A stretch of DNA of 64,000 bases from Pseudogulbenkiania sp. (GCA_018260425.1 JAGLBD010000002.1:62001-126000); one strand, 5' to 3'. Numbered from the stretch's first letter, positions 19,133 to 28,264 are shown. The notes: generated by a model from the sequence alone, not told the origin. Numbers and translations: made by a program.

Positions 19133-20911
19133 TTGAGTCTGGACACCACCGTCTCTCTGGAAAAGTTTTTCAGCCAGCTGACCGAAACAAACCAGCAGTG
19201 GATGCAACAGTTCGTCAATGCCCTGTCCTCCGTTCCCGGCAGCGACACATCAGCCAACCCGGTCGCCGACGCCTGGACCCAGATGATGGGCAGCGCCAAT
19301 CAGTTCATTGCCTTGCAAAGCAGTCTGTACCAGCAGCAAATGAATTTGTGGATGCAATTCCTCGGGCAAAATGCCGCCGGTGCGCCAGGTGCATCAGGCA
19401 CCGCCGCCCCCGCGACAGATCGCCGTTTTGCCTCGGCAGAATGGAACGACCACCCGTTCTACAGTTTTCTCAAACAGAGTTACCTGCTCACCTCGAAATG
19501 GATGACCGAACTGGTCGACCAGACCCAACTCGAGGACGAAAGCAAGGAACGTCTGTCGTTCATCACCCGGCAGTACATCGATGCCATGGCACCGAGCAAC
19601 TTCATGCTCACTAACCCCGATGTCATCAAGCATGCCATCGAGACCAAGGGCGAAAGTCTGGTCGAAGGGATGAAGAACATGCTCGACGACATCCAGAAGG
19701 GGCATATTTCGATGTCGGACGAGTCGCGCTTCACCATTGGTGAAAACATTGCGGCCACCCCCGGCACCGTGGTGTTCCGCAATGAATTGATCGAGCTGAT
19801 CCAGTACACGCCGACCACGACCCAGGTTTACCAGAAGCCCTTGCTGATCGTACCGCCGTGCGTGAACAAGTACTACCTGATGGATCTGCAGCCAGACAAC
19901 TCGATGGTGCGGCATTTTGTGGCACAGGGCTATCAGGTGTTTCTGGTCAGCTGGCGTTCTGCCGAAGCGGACATCAAACACTTTGGCTGGGAACAGTACA
20001 TCGAAAAAGGCGTTCTGGCGGCCACGGAAACCATTCGCAAGATCTCCCGCCAGGACAGCATCAATGCACTGGGCTTTTGCATTGGCGGCCTGATTCTCGC
20101 CACCTCGCTGGTGGTCATGAAAGGCCGCGGCCTGAACTGGATCGATTCGGCCACGTTCATGACCTCGCTGATCGACCACAGCAACCCGGGCGAGATCAAG
20201 GTCTACATCGACGAGGCTCTGCTGGCGACCCGCGAATCCAAGCTGGCCTTGGGCGGTATTGTCAGCGGCAAGGAAATCGGCCGTTCGTTCGCCTCCCTGC
20301 GTGCCAATGACCTGGTGTGGAACTACGTGGTCAACAACTATCTGCTCGGTAAAACACCGGCACCGTTCGACCTGCTGTACTGGAACAACGACGCCGTCGA
20401 CCTGCCGCTGCCGATGCACACCTTCTTCCTGCGCAACTTCTACGTGGACAACGTTCTGGTACGCCCGGGCGAAATCACCCTGTGCGACGTTCCGATGGAT
20501 GTCGGCACCATCGACATTCCGGTCTATGTCTTTGCTGCACGCGAGGATCATATCGTGCCGTGGGCTTCGGCGTTTTCGGGGTTGAAGTATCTGACCGGAG
20601 CCGCCGAACGGCGCTTCGTACTGGGCGCGTCCGGCCATATCGCCGGTTCGATCAACCCGGTCACCAAAGACAAGCGCAACTACTGGGTCAACGACACACT
20701 GTGCGACGACCCGCAGGAATGGATGGAGAATGCCGAGAGCCGCCCGGGCTCATGGTGGAAAGACTGGGATGCCTGGCTGGCTCCGCGTTCCGGCAAACTG
20801 GTCGCAGCACCAAAAAGCGCCGGCAACCGGGCTTTCCCGGCATTGTGCGCCGCCCCCGGCACCTATGTGCTGGCCAAAGCGATGCCCTCCGCCCTGGCAA
20901 ATCTTCAGTAA
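19133..20911 (+). CDS. phaC: Class I polyhydroxyalkanoate synthase
   Basis: About 592 residues from a TTG start placed 6 bases after AAGGAG. A further in-frame TTG at 19115 lacks a site. The PhaC N-terminal domain is followed by an alpha/beta hydrolase core. The lipase-like box is GFCIGG with nucleophile Cys near residue 316. The acid lies in [10 protein letters not shown] and the histidine in [12 protein letters not shown]. It polymerises (R)-3-hydroxyacyl-CoA into storage polyester at granule surfaces. phaA follows after 28 bases, so the two form a phaCA operon. No phaB, phaR or phasin is in the window. Confidence 0.94.
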   Translation: MSLDTTVSLEKFFSQLTETNQQWMQQFVNALSSVPGSDTSANPVADAWTQMMGSANQFIALQSSLYQQQMNLWMQFLGQNAAGAPGASGTAAPATDRRFASAEWNDHPFYSFLKQSYLLTSKWMTELVDQTQLEDESKERLSFITRQYIDAMAPSNFMLTNPDVIKHAIETKGESLVEGMKNMLDDIQKGHISMSDESRFTIGENIAATPGTVVFRNELIELIQYTPTTTQVYQKPLLIVPPCVNKYYLMDLQPDNSMVRHFVAQGYQVFLVSWRSAEADIKHFGWEQYIEKGVLAATETIRKISRQDSINALGFCIGGLILATSLVVMKGRGLNWIDSATFMTSLIDHSNPGEIKVYIDEALLATRESKLALGGIVSGKEIGRSFASLRANDLVWNYVVNNYLLGKTPAPFDLLYWNNDAVDLPLPMHTFFLRNFYVDNVLVRPGEITLCDVPMDVGTIDIPVYVFAAREDHIVPWASAFSGLKYLTGAAERRFVLGASGHIAGSINPVTKDKRNYWVNDTLCDDPQEWMENAESRPGSWWKDWDAWLAPRSGKLVAAPKSAGNRAFPALCAAPGTYVLAKAMPSALANLQ

Positions 20912-20939
20912 ACTAGACGGACTAACGGGAGAACTATAG

Positions 20940-22121
20940 ATGAGAGACGTAGTCATTGTTGCCGCCGGCCGTACCGCTGTCGGTAATTTCGGCGGTTCCC
21001 TTGCCGGCATTCCGGCGCCCGAACTCGGCGCAACCGTCATTCGTGCCCTGCTGGAAAAAACCGGCATTGCCCCCGAACAGGTCTCCGAAGTGATCATGGG
21101 TCAGGTGCTGACCGCCGGTTCCGGACAAAACCCGGCGCGCCAGGCCCTGATCAAGGCCGGCATTCCGGTTCACGTCCCTGCCCTGACCATCAACCAGGTA
21201 TGTGGCTCGGGACTGAAGGTGACCCATCTGGCGGCCCAGGCCATTGCCTGCGGCGATGCCGAGATCGTCATTGCCGGCGGACAGGAAAACATGAGCCGTG
21301 CGCCGCATTTGCTGCCCGGTTCGCGCGACGGATTCCGCATGGGCCCGGCCACGCTGGTGGACAGCATGGTCTACGACGGTCTGACCGACGTTTACAACCA
21401 GTACCACATGGGCGTCACCGCCGAGAATATTGCCGAGAAATACAGCATCAGCCGTGAAGAGCAGGATGCCTTCTCCAATACCTCGCAAAACCGTGCGGAA
21501 GCCGCTCAGGCTGCCGGCAAGTTCGATGAGGAAATCATTCCGGTCAGCATTCCGCAACGCAAAGGCGATCCGATCGTGTTTGCCCGGGACGAGTTCATCA
21601 AACTGGGCAGTACCGCCGAAGCACTGGGTAAATTGCGTGCGGCCTTCAAGAAGGACGGCACCGTCACCGCCGGCAACGCGTCGGGCATCAATGACGGCGC
21701 CGCTGCCGTGATCATGATGAGTGCCGACAAGGCCCGCGAACTGGGTCTCAAACCGCTGGCCCGCATCAAGGCCTACGCCTCTGCCGGCGTCGAGCCGTCC
21801 GTCATGGGCATGGGCCCGGTACCGGCAACCCGCCGTGTGCTGGAACGTGCCGGCTGGTCGCTGGACGACATCGATCTGATCGAGGCCAACGAGGCGTTTG
21901 CCGCTCAGGCTCTTGGCGTGGGTCGCGAACTGAAGTGGAACCCGGAAAAGGTCAACGTCAACGGTGGCGCCATTGCCATCGGTCACCCGATCGGCGCGTC
22001 GGGATGCCGCATTCTGGTGTCCCTGTTGCATGAAATGCAGCGTCGCGATGCCAAAAAAGGCCTGGCGACCCTGTGTATCGGTGGCGGCATGGGCGTGGCA
22101 TTGGCCGTCGAGCGCGACTGA
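20940..22121 (+). CDS. phaA: Acetyl-CoA acetyltransferase (beta-ketothiolase)
   Basis: 393 residues, the usual thiolase length. Catalytic cysteine is in [11 protein letters not shown], the histidine in [14 protein letters not shown], and the second cysteine in LCIGGGMG. It condenses two acetyl-CoA to acetoacetyl-CoA, feeding the PHA synthase encoded just upstream. An intrinsic terminator follows at 22141. Confidence 0.94.
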   Translation: MRDVVIVAAGRTAVGNFGGSLAGIPAPELGATVIRALLEKTGIAPEQVSEVIMGQVLTAGSGQNPARQALIKAGIPVHVPALTINQVCGSGLKVTHLAAQAIACGDAEIVIAGGQENMSRAPHLLPGSRDGFRMGPATLVDSMVYDGLTDVYNQYHMGVTAENIAEKYSISREEQDAFSNTSQNRAEAAQAAGKFDEEIIPVSIPQRKGDPIVFARDEFIKLGSTAEALGKLRAAFKKDGTVTAGNASGINDGAAAVIMMSADKARELGLKPLARIKAYASAGVEPSVMGMGPVPATRRVLERAGWSLDDIDLIEANEAFAAQALGVGRELKWNPEKVNVNGGAIAIGHPIGASGCRILVSLLHEMQRRDAKKGLATLCIGGGMGVALAVERD

Positions 22122-22138
22122 TACCCAACATACCAAAA

Positions 22139-22175
22139 AAACGGCCTCCGGAGCGATCCGGAGGCCGTTTTGTTT
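22139..22175 (+). terminator. Intrinsic terminator of phaCA
   Basis: A perfect 12-bp stem acggcctccgga / tccggaggccgt with a gcga loop, followed by tttgttt, 18 bases after the phaA stop. Confidence 0.9.
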
Positions 22176-22221
22176 AGCACTCGCGGCGGTAAATCAGCGG
22201 GAGATGCGCAGCGCAGGTCTA

Positions 22222-22527
22222 TCAGGCCAGCACGTCCAGCCCTTTGCGCGCAACGAGGTTGAGTAACTTCAGCGAGGGGCCATTCGGGTGCTTTAGCCCT
22301 TGCTCCCACTTCTGCACGGTGGACGGACTGGTATTCAGGTAAGCCGCAAATACCGCCTGGCTGGCACGACAACGCAAACGCAAGGTCTTGATTTCTTCAG
22401 CCGTAAAGTCTTTCACCGGCGGCAGGCACAAAGCATCGAATTCACGCAGGGTCTGCGCACCAATCAGCCCGGAGTCTGACAGGTCTTGAGCGGTTTCATG
22501 CAGGGTTTTCAGTAATCGGCTAGTCAC
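22222..22527 (-). CDS. HTH antitoxin of a HigB/RelE-type system
   Basis: 101 residues, GTG start. A leader helix is followed by an XRE-type helix-turn-helix at about 55-95: FTAEEIKTLRLRCRASQAVFAAYLNTSPSTVQKWEQG. This is the HigA/NadS class of antitoxin encoded downstream of its toxin. It begins 3 bases upstream of the stop of the damaged toxin frame. The antitoxin appears intact while its partner is broken, so it may persist as an autoregulator or as an anti-addiction relic. Confidence 0.8.
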   Translation of the reverse strand: MTSRLLKTLHETAQDLSDSGLIGAQTLREFDALCLPPVKDFTAEEIKTLRLRCRASQAVFAAYLNTSPSTVQKWEQGLKHPNGPSLKLLNLVARKGLDVLA

Positions 22528-22724
22528 AGGGTATTACCTCTTTCAAATTTCCGTCGGTTAGCGCCTTGTCCAGTTGTCCCGTATCGAAGCCCAGATAAAT
22601 GACCGCCAAGATCAACGTTGATCAATCCACGTTCCATTTCATCCACCGCCGCGCACAAAGCATCATCCGTCAATCCTTCTTTATCGGCCCATTTTTCAAA
22701 TAGCCGCGTTTTATAGATTTGCAT
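22520..22724 (-). pseudogene. Toxin of the HigB/RelE family with an internal deletion and frameshift
   Basis: The N-terminal half (MQIYKTRLFEKWADKEGLTD, then the DEMERGLINVDLGGH region) matches RelE-type toxins of this class, normally about 105-115 residues. After codon 41 the frame reads nonsense to a stop at 22524. The other frame from about 22600 reads YLGFDTGQLDKALTDGNLKE-VIPCD and stops at 22520, which looks like the proper C-terminus. The central catalytic part, about 45 residues, is missing and the two ends are out of frame. The toxin is therefore very likely dead. Confidence 0.8.
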
Positions 22725-22749
22725 GCGTAGCCATATCGTTCCAGTTCAA

Positions 22750-22778
22750 ATCATAGCACTTAGTGATATAGTTAACAA
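22750..22778 (-). promoter_or_regulatory. Promoter and operator of the toxin-antitoxin remnant
   Basis: On the minus strand TTGTTA (22773-22778) and TATGAT (22750-22755) are separated by exactly 17 bases. The spacer and -10 are covered by a dyad, atagcact-t-agtgatat at 22753-22769 (one mismatch), in the place expected for the antitoxin operator. The toxin start is 26 bases downstream of the -10. Confidence 0.7.
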
Positions 22779-23105
22779 TGCAGGATTACCGCTTTGTCGC
22801 TCCGATCTACAACGCGCACGCCACCACAGATACCCCTCCCCTTATCCGTTACTGCAAGCCCTGTTGCGCTTGTCCTAGTCGCGTTTACTGGCAGATGCAT
22901 ACCAATGTTGCTCGCCATAGATCACACACCGGGTCAGATCGGCTATGGCGCCGCGCAGCACCGCCCCGCGGCAATGGCACTACACATAGTAAGCATATGA
23001 AATACACTTACGGCATTTGGATCGAGACTTGTGGAGCCCTTGCGCCAACACGACAGGTAGCACTCGTAAGACGCCTGGATTGGGGAATGGTTCGGTCGCT
23101 ACCGG
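22779..23105. other. Region without a recognisable gene
   Basis: About 330 bases of mixed composition upstream of the toxin promoter. Open frames here (for example plus strand from 22778) give protein-unlike sequences without domain features. I regard it as degenerate accessory DNA. Confidence 0.4.
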
Positions 23106-23276
23106 CTATTCCGGCACACCCCTCGATAAGGAGGACATTTCGAAACCGAGGGACAACTGAAGCAAGGACCGATAGGACTGCAGAGAGCGTTGAATTGCCT
23201 CAGTGACTAAGCGGGTGATGCTGTCGTAGCCACCTGTCACGCAAGCCTCGTCCAGAGCATCGTAGTACGCCAGGCG
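23106..23276 (-). pseudogene. C-terminal scrap of a Fic-like protein
   Basis: A minus-strand frame ends LAYYDALDEACVTGGYDSIT then RLVTEAIQRSLQSYRSLL and stops at 23106. This resembles the C-terminal end of Fic-domain proteins (YYxALDxA...RLVxExxxxSL). It has no start of its own. Its 5' side is joined to the N-terminus of an IS605 tnpB in another frame near 23270. The Fic assignment is tentative. Confidence 0.4.
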
Positions 23277-23455
23277 GTCAGCTGCTTTGCCATCGCCACG
23301 TAGCCAATGAACGGGCCGCCAGCGGCGTGGTTGGCCTTCTGCAACGCCAGTGCCTGATTGAACACGAAGCGGCACGAACCGGCGAAGCGACGCATATCGC
23401 GCTGCTGATCGCCGGTTGGCATGAGTTCGTATTTGAAAGCCTGAAGACGTTGCAT
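23267..23455 (-). pseudogene. N-terminal remnant of IS605-family TnpB (OrfB)
   Basis: MQRLQAFKYELMPTGDQQRD, continuing through MRRFAGSCRFVFNQALALQK to FIGYVAMAKQLTAWR, is the typical first 65 residues of TnpB: the basic helix-turn-helix start of the RNA-guided nuclease. The rest of the roughly 380-residue protein, including the RuvC and zinc-finger parts, is missing. The frame ends 10 residues later inside the Fic-like scrap. The gene is dead. Confidence 0.75.
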
Positions 23456-23600
23456 GTCGCCAAGCCTACTCGCTATTGCCACCCGTTGACGTTGCCGACG
23501 GTTTCGGCGGTGCGCCCATCGAAATCATCCGCCGCCTCACTGAACGGCAAAGGCAAGGACGGCTTGGCCGTCAGCGCTATCCTTCCCCGCCCTGAAGGGC
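23456..23600 (-). mobile_element. Possible IS605 end / omega-RNA 3'-hairpin remnant
   Basis: Upstream of the tnpB remnant the minus strand reads GCCCTTCAGGGCGGGGAAGG (from 23600), a compact hairpin with a G-rich tail. It resembles the right-end / guide-RNA terminal hairpin of IS605-group elements (CCCTTCAGGGCGGGG pattern, recalled). Its position 5' of a tnpB start suggests a composite of two decayed elements. Confidence 0.35.
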
Positions 23601-23637
23601 AAGGTTTGCCGCGCAATGGATCAATAAATGGTTCGAT

Positions 23638-23668
23638 TAAAATAAAAACACCCGCCAGGCGGGTGTTC
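23638..23668 (-). terminator. Intrinsic terminator of the SPFH-zinc-ribbon operon
   Basis: aacacccgcc-t-ggcgggtgtt on the minus strand (23647-23667), followed by a T-rich run (tttattttaat). It lies 66 bases after the stop of the last gene of the operon. Confidence 0.9.
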
Positions 23669-23732
23669 AGGTTGTTGATCCAGCGGTGGTTGGAACGAGG
23701 TCACTTCGCTCCCGCGAAGGTTTTCTGCCGAC

Positions 23733-25775
23733 TCAAGGCAACTGATTCAGCAATCGGTCTGCCTTGCGGGTCAGCTCGTCCACCGTGGCATCATGATCAT
23801 TGGCAGCGCGCTTGCCGGCCTTGCCACGCGACTTGGCAGGTGCCTCATCGGCCACCACGGCAGCCGCCGCCTGCCCGCCAGGAATATCACCCAGCTGGTC
23901 CATCACGTCGGCAACCACCTTGCGATAAGCCTCATCCGGTGAACGGTCAGCCTGTTGCTGCAGGCGGTTGACCATGGCATCCCGACCCGGCGCCAGATGC
24001 ACGGCGGTTTTCAGGGCGGCAGACGCGGCAAGCTGGTCTCCTTCGCTGACCAGACGCTGCGCCAGATTGACCCATGCCACGCTGCGGCGCGGAGCCTTGC
24101 CCAATACCTCGTACAAGGCCTTGTCAGCCTCCATCGACTTGCCTTGGGCATCCAGCGCCATCGCCAGATTATTGAGCATCTCGATATTGCCCGGATCAAC
24201 CTCGATGCCTTGCTGGAAGGCATCAACGGCCGCGCCATAGTCCTTGCGCTTCATCGCCGCGAGACCGGCCTTGTTTGCCTTGCGGCCGGCAGCGCGATCG
24301 CCGTTGAGCGTCGCCGTCACCGCCTTGTCCAACTGGTCGAGCTGACGATCCGCGGCATCCCAGTCATTGTCCGTCACGGACTTGACCACGTGGCGCAAGC
24401 CATCCGGCATGACCGCCGCCTGAGCACGCTGAGGCGCCTCAGCCACACCACTGGAGGCAGCCTGGGGCTGCGGCACCGGGCTTTCCACGGCGGCGGACAT
24501 CACCGGAGCCGGCAGCGAGGCCGGGGTCGATCGCGACATGAAACCCGGGGTCACGATTGCCGCAGCGGTGACCAGTGCCAACAGCGGCTGAACGATCATG
24601 TCCTGTGCCGTTCGTGCCAGCAAGGGCTTGGCGGGGCGCTGGAACTGTGCCGCCAAGGCCGTGCGCTCCTCTTCCGACATGTTCGACATATTGCGCGTCG
24701 ACGCACGACGCTGCGCCAGCAGGGACTGCCGCAGGTTCAAGGAATAGGACAGTATGGAATGACGCCGCCACAGCCCGTAAATCAGCGCACCGCCCAGAGC
24801 GGCGGCCAACAGGCCGGGCCTGGGCAATTGGTAGTGATTCTGCACCAGCGCGAACACCGCAGCGGCGGCACCGACGCCAAACGGGATGAAGCCGCGGTGT
24901 ACGGTTTGTTTTCTGGAATTATCGACCGGCGCCTCATCGGCAATCATCTGGCGCGCATCGCAGCCATCACTCCAGATGGAATAGCTCTTGCCGTTGTAAT
25001 CAAACACCAGATGGCATACCGGCAGCAGGGTCGCAAAGCTCTGCTCGCCCGTCAGCGATGCATTCCAGTTCCAGTCGCGTTGCTGGTCCCCTTGGGCATG
25101 CTGTTTGACCCCGGCATCGATCACTTCATTGATCATGTCCTTGCCACGCGCCGCATAGACACTGCCCTCACCCTGCGAAAACCCTTCGCAATCAAGCCCC
25201 CGCACATACGCCGCATCGAAACGGGTAACCCCGTCGCGGCCGACAGGATCTTCAATCAACTCAAGCGGCACATCACGGCTGCCCGCATAGCTAAACACCT
25301 CGAAGGCACCGGTTGCCACACCGTTGACCGGACGCCAGTCCGTTACGGTACGCGTCCGGGTCACCGCCCGCTGTTTACCATTGTTATCGGTTTCGTAATC
25401 GGTGTAGGTCTCGGTACGGTCATAACCGAATGACGCAGTCCAGATGGCTTCATAACCGCCATTAAACAGATAGGACGGAACATAGAGCCGCTCGACTTTG
25501 GAAAATACCGCTGATTCGAGCAAATCATCCGGGGTATAGTCGCCCGCCGCCAGGTACTCGTAGACGGCGTCTTCCAGATCCTGGCGCTCCACCTTCATGG
25601 GAATAATCAAATCAGGCTGATCGGCAATGGCCTCCTTTTGCCCCGGGATCTCGGTTATCGCACCACAGTAAACACATTTCAGCGATTGGGCGCCGGCCGA
25701 GTACTCAAGACTTGCTCCGCAGCCGGAACAGGCCAATTTGCTTTCTGTTGCTTCCACACTGACTCCCGCAGGCAT
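23733..25775 (-). CDS. Zinc-ribbon membrane protein with C-terminal TPRs (YdjG-like)
   Basis: About 680 residues. An N-terminal zinc ribbon has CSGC at about 17-20 and CVYC at about 35-38. A long, probably cytosolic beta-rich region follows to about 290 (SYLFNGGYEAIWTASFGYDR, and WSDGCDARQMIAD), then two or more hydrophobic segments near 305-350 and again near 400-420, a proline/alanine linker, and TPR-like repeats at about 505-600 (AGLAAMKRKDYGAAVDAFQQG). The domain order zinc ribbon plus membrane resembles B. subtilis YdjG, with an added TPR tail. Start: an ATG without a ribosome site at 25775, while a GTG at 25757 has GGGAG at good spacing and may be the true start. It is the last gene of the operon. 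Confidence 0.75.
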   Translation of the reverse strand: MPAGVSVEATESKLACSGCGASLEYSAGAQSLKCVYCGAITEIPGQKEAIADQPDLIIPMKVERQDLEDAVYEYLAAGDYTPDDLLESAVFSKVERLYVPSYLFNGGYEAIWTASFGYDRTETYTDYETDNNGKQRAVTRTRTVTDWRPVNGVATGAFEVFSYAGSRDVPLELIEDPVGRDGVTRFDAAYVRGLDCEGFSQGEGSVYAARGKDMINEVIDAGVKQHAQGDQQRDWNWNASLTGEQSFATLLPVCHLVFDYNGKSYSIWSDGCDARQMIADEAPVDNSRKQTVHRGFIPFGVGAAAAVFALVQNHYQLPRPGLLAAALGGALIYGLWRRHSILSYSLNLRQSLLAQRRASTRNMSNMSEEERTALAAQFQRPAKPLLARTAQDMIVQPLLALVTAAAIVTPGFMSRSTPASLPAPVMSAAVESPVPQPQAASSGVAEAPQRAQAAVMPDGLRHVVKSVTDNDWDAADRQLDQLDKAVTATLNGDRAAGRKANKAGLAAMKRKDYGAAVDAFQQGIEVDPGNIEMLNNLAMALDAQGKSMEADKALYEVLGKAPRRSVAWVNLAQRLVSEGDQLAASAALKTAVHLAPGRDAMVNRLQQQADRSPDEAYRKVVADVMDQLGDIPGGQAAAAVVADEAPAKSRGKAGKRAANDHDATVDELTRKADRLLNQLP

Positions 25776-25780
25776 CAAGG

Positions 25781-26464
25781 TTAAATTTTGCTTCGCTGCG
25801 AGCGCAGCTTGCTATCACGTACGGCAAGCAGTGCCGTGATCGAGTCAATCAGGGATGTCGCCTCGGCAAGTTCGCCACGGGTAAACGCCTGATCCAGATT
25901 GGCGAGGGACTGACTGATGGCCGCATTTTCCGGAAGGTTCACTCCGGCGACATCCGACGCCGTGAACCGTACTGCCTCGCCCAGCGCCACGGTACGCTCT
26001 TTGAGCGCTTCCGGTGCACGCACGGCGAGTACCGCCAACTGTTCCTGCCACTGCTGGCGCTCTCGGCCGGCAGCATCCTGAGCCGCAACGTTATCGATGA
26101 CACGAGCGGCGGAAACGGTCATCAGTGTCCCGATGACACCCGCCCCGACCGCCAGCACGCAAGCGGCCCATGCGATGGATTCCTTGCCGGCCAGACCGGC
26201 AATCAAGGCAATGGCACCGAGCAACAGGATGCTCACCGCCAGCGTGGCCACGGGGCCGAGCATGGCAAACAGCGGCGCATTGGTCTGACGCGGGCCCGTC
26301 AGCACCGGCGAGAGAAAGATCACGCCGGCCCCCAGTGACAGCACGATCAGTGCGGTATGCACGGCAGGCAACAAAGCCGCGAATGGAATCAGCAGACGGC
26401 CAACCGCATATACCGCGGCGGCGGCGACCAGTGACATCAACACCATGAGTGTGCGTTGCGACAT
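25781..26464 (-). CDS. Small multi-helix membrane protein (YdjH-like position)
   Basis: 227 residues. Four hydrophobic segments lie in the first 125 residues (LMVLMSLVAAAAVYAVGRLL, HTALIVLSLGAGVIFL, LAVSILLLGAIALIAGLAG, WAACVLAVGAGVIGTLM), followed by a soluble helical tail of about 100 residues. I do not recognise a named family. It is sandwiched between the SPFH gene (18 bases) and the zinc-ribbon gene (about 5 bases), so it is almost certainly a partner of both. By position and topology it corresponds to B. subtilis YdjH. Confidence 0.7.
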   Translation of the reverse strand: MSQRTLMVLMSLVAAAAVYAVGRLLIPFAALLPAVHTALIVLSLGAGVIFLSPVLTGPRQTNAPLFAMLGPVATLAVSILLLGAIALIAGLAGKESIAWAACVLAVGAGVIGTLMTVSAARVIDNVAAQDAAGRERQQWQEQLAVLAVRAPEALKERTVALGEAVRFTASDVAGVNLPENAAISQSLANLDQAFTRGELAEATSLIDSITALLAVRDSKLRSQRSKI

Positions 26465-26482
26465 GACAGCTCTCCGCTAAGA

Positions 26483-27577
26483 TCAGTTGGCCAGAATCCG
26501 GCGTTTTTCTTCGTCGAACTCTGCGTCGGAAAGAATCCCGCCCGCTTTCAACTCGGCCAGCTCCTTGAGCAAACGAATACGCTCGGCAGACGAAATCGCT
26601 GCGGCAGGAGCCTGTGGCGCTGCCTGAGGTGCCGCTTGCGGAGCAGTCTGAGGTGCAGCTGCCTGCGGGGCCATCGGCGCCGGAGCCGCTCCCGGCACGG
26701 CTTGCAATTGGCCGGAAATCTGATTGAAGGCCTGCCCCAGCGGAGCGCCCATGCCGAGGCCCATTCCGACCCCCATGCCGGCGCCCATCACGCCACCGGC
26801 CATACCTTCATTGCCAGCCGCCGTTTCCATGACGTCGAAGCTGCGCTCCTGCTGGTAGTTGAAGCCGATGATGCCCATCTGGGCGCGTTTGGCCAGCGCG
26901 CTCTTCAGACTGATGACCGCTTCGTCATCTTCCGGCACATTGATCGAATGGATATTGAACTGCGCCAGCCCGACACCGTATTCGGCCATTTCCGTCGACA
27001 ATGACGCTTTCAGGGTATTGGACAGGCTTTCCAGCTGAGTGGAAATTTCCAATACCGAAAACCCGCTGCGCGCGATGGCATTGGCGATTTCGGTTTTGAT
27101 GCGGGTAATGAAGACACCGCGGAAATACTCGGCAATGGAGTCGGTATCAAAGCCCGGCAAGGTGCCGACCAGCTTGAGCAGAAACTTTTTCGGTTCGGTG
27201 ATACGGATACCGTACTGGCCAAACGCCCGTACCGGCACCATGATGCCGAACTTGGGATCGAGCAGTTGAATGGGATCCGGTGTTCCCCAGCGCACATCCA
27301 GATTGGTGACACGGTTGACGTACCAGACTTCGGCGGAAAACGGCGACTGTCCACCAAAGGGCAGGCCCATCAACTCGCGTAGCAGTGGAATGTTTTCGGT
27401 AGAGAGGGTATGACGACCAGCACCGAACGGGCCTTCGTAGACCCCGCCGCGCACCAGGAATGCTTCCTGCGACTCGTTGACGATCAGCTGCGTCCAGGTA
27501 GACAACTCTTCTGAGGGAAACTTCCAGGCAAGCAGGTTCGGACTGCCATTCCACTTCACCAGATCGATAATGGCCAT
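26483..27577 (-). CDS. SPFH-domain protein with C-terminal SHOCT motif (YdjI-like)
   Basis: 364 residues. An SPFH/virion-core-like domain covers about 1-240 (LVKWNGSPNLLAWKFPSEEL start; TQLIVNESQEAFLVRGG; PVRAFGQYGIRI; helical part RIKTEIANAIARSGFSVLEIS). A Gly/Met-rich hinge, a Pro/Ala/Gln repeat region at about 290-325, and a C-terminal SHOCT motif (IRLLKELAELKAGGILSDAEFDEEKRRI) follow. It has no membrane helix. The family includes B. subtilis YdjI, which helps recruit PspA to the membrane. It is first in its operon, preceded by an AT-rich leader and a promoter at 27611-27639. Confidence 0.85.
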   Translation of the reverse strand: MAIIDLVKWNGSPNLLAWKFPSEELSTWTQLIVNESQEAFLVRGGVYEGPFGAGRHTLSTENIPLLRELMGLPFGGQSPFSAEVWYVNRVTNLDVRWGTPDPIQLLDPKFGIMVPVRAFGQYGIRITEPKKFLLKLVGTLPGFDTDSIAEYFRGVFITRIKTEIANAIARSGFSVLEISTQLESLSNTLKASLSTEMAEYGVGLAQFNIHSINVPEDDEAVISLKSALAKRAQMGIIGFNYQQERSFDVMETAAGNEGMAGGVMGAGMGVGMGLGMGAPLGQAFNQISGQLQAVPGAAPAPMAPQAAAPQTAPQAAPQAAPQAPAAAISSAERIRLLKELAELKAGGILSDAEFDEEKRRILAN

Positions 27578-27610
27578 GTTATTTTATTAGCAATATAAAT
27601 AGTACGAAGG

Positions 27611-27639
27611 AATTTACTATTCGATAATGCATTCGTCAA
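27611..27639 (-). promoter_or_regulatory. Promoter of the SPFH operon
   Basis: TTGACG at 27634-27639 and TAAATT at 27611-27616 on the minus strand, with a 17-base spacer. The -35 is part of a small palindrome, cgtcaattgacg (27634-27645), which might be a regulator site. It lies 34 bases upstream of the SPFH start codon. Confidence 0.55.
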
Positions 27640-27806
27640 TTGACGCCAGTCAGAGAAGTGGCAGATGAGGAAACAGCGACTATCGGCAACGTTCGCCCCC
27701 CCTTGACCGCCCTGCCCCGCCTTACGGCAGAGGCGTTTGCGGGCCGTATCAAATACAAACTCCGCTCCACTCATTTCGGGTATTTTCAATTTTTCCAAAA
27801 TAGTGT

Positions 27807-27835
27807 TTGACCGAATGCATTTCCCCATGCACAAT
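27807..27835 (+). promoter_or_regulatory. Promoter of the cold-shock gene
   Basis: TTGACC at 27807-27812 and CACAAT at 27830-27835, with a 17-base spacer. Transcription from here gives a leader of about 140 bases, as is common for cspA-type genes whose leader folds differently in the cold. Confidence 0.55.
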
Positions 27836-27982
27836 GGCGCAGCTGGATTTTCAAGCACGATACCTATTTCGCTACATTTTTGCTCCTCTCAAAAAGCGGT
27901 GCTCCTTTGTTCAAATATTTGTTCCTTGAATGTCCCGCAAACCGGGCAGCTGCCCTCTTTAATTTTTTCCAAGGAACGACAA

Positions 27983-28186
27983 ATGGAACACGGTACCGTT
28001 AAATTCTTCAATGACGCAAAAGGTTTTGGTTTCATCACCCCGGACAACGGCGGCGACGACCTGTTCGCTCACTTCTCCGAAATTCGCGCTGACGGCTTCA
28101 AGTCCCTGCACGAAGGCCAGAAAGTAAGCTACACCAAAGCTATGGGTCAAAAAGGCCCGGCGGCTACCAACATTCAGCCGCTGTAA
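27983..28186 (+). CDS. Cold-shock protein, CspA family
   Basis: 67 residues starting [20 protein letters not shown]. Both RNA-binding motifs are present: RNP1 (KGFGFI) and RNP2 (DLFAHF). It is a single OB-fold nucleic-acid chaperone. The start follows aaggaacgac at 8 bases. A longer plus-strand frame from 27737 would include the leader and is rejected. Monocistronic. Confidence 0.95.
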   Translation: MEHGTVKFFNDAKGFGFITPDNGGDDLFAHFSEIRADGFKSLHEGQKVSYTKAMGQKGPAATNIQPL

Positions 28187-28264
28187 TAGATTTAGTGTTC
28201 GCTGCCGTGCTCTTGGCAGGCAGTGAATCATTTCCGGTGCTAGCCATCAGGAAATAAAAGTTGA

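Larger units (their letters stand above)
27578..27982. other. Divergent intergenic region, SPFH operon / cold-shock gene
   Basis: This 405-base region holds a promoter in each direction (see the two promoter entries) and the long untranslated leader of the cold-shock gene. No other gene is seen. Confidence 0.6.

Noticed and set aside
22778..23206. A 142-codon plus-strand frame
   Set aside because: Composition is unlike a protein (many Arg, His, Pro, Cys), it has no ribosome site, and it overlaps the toxin promoter and the Fic-like scrap.
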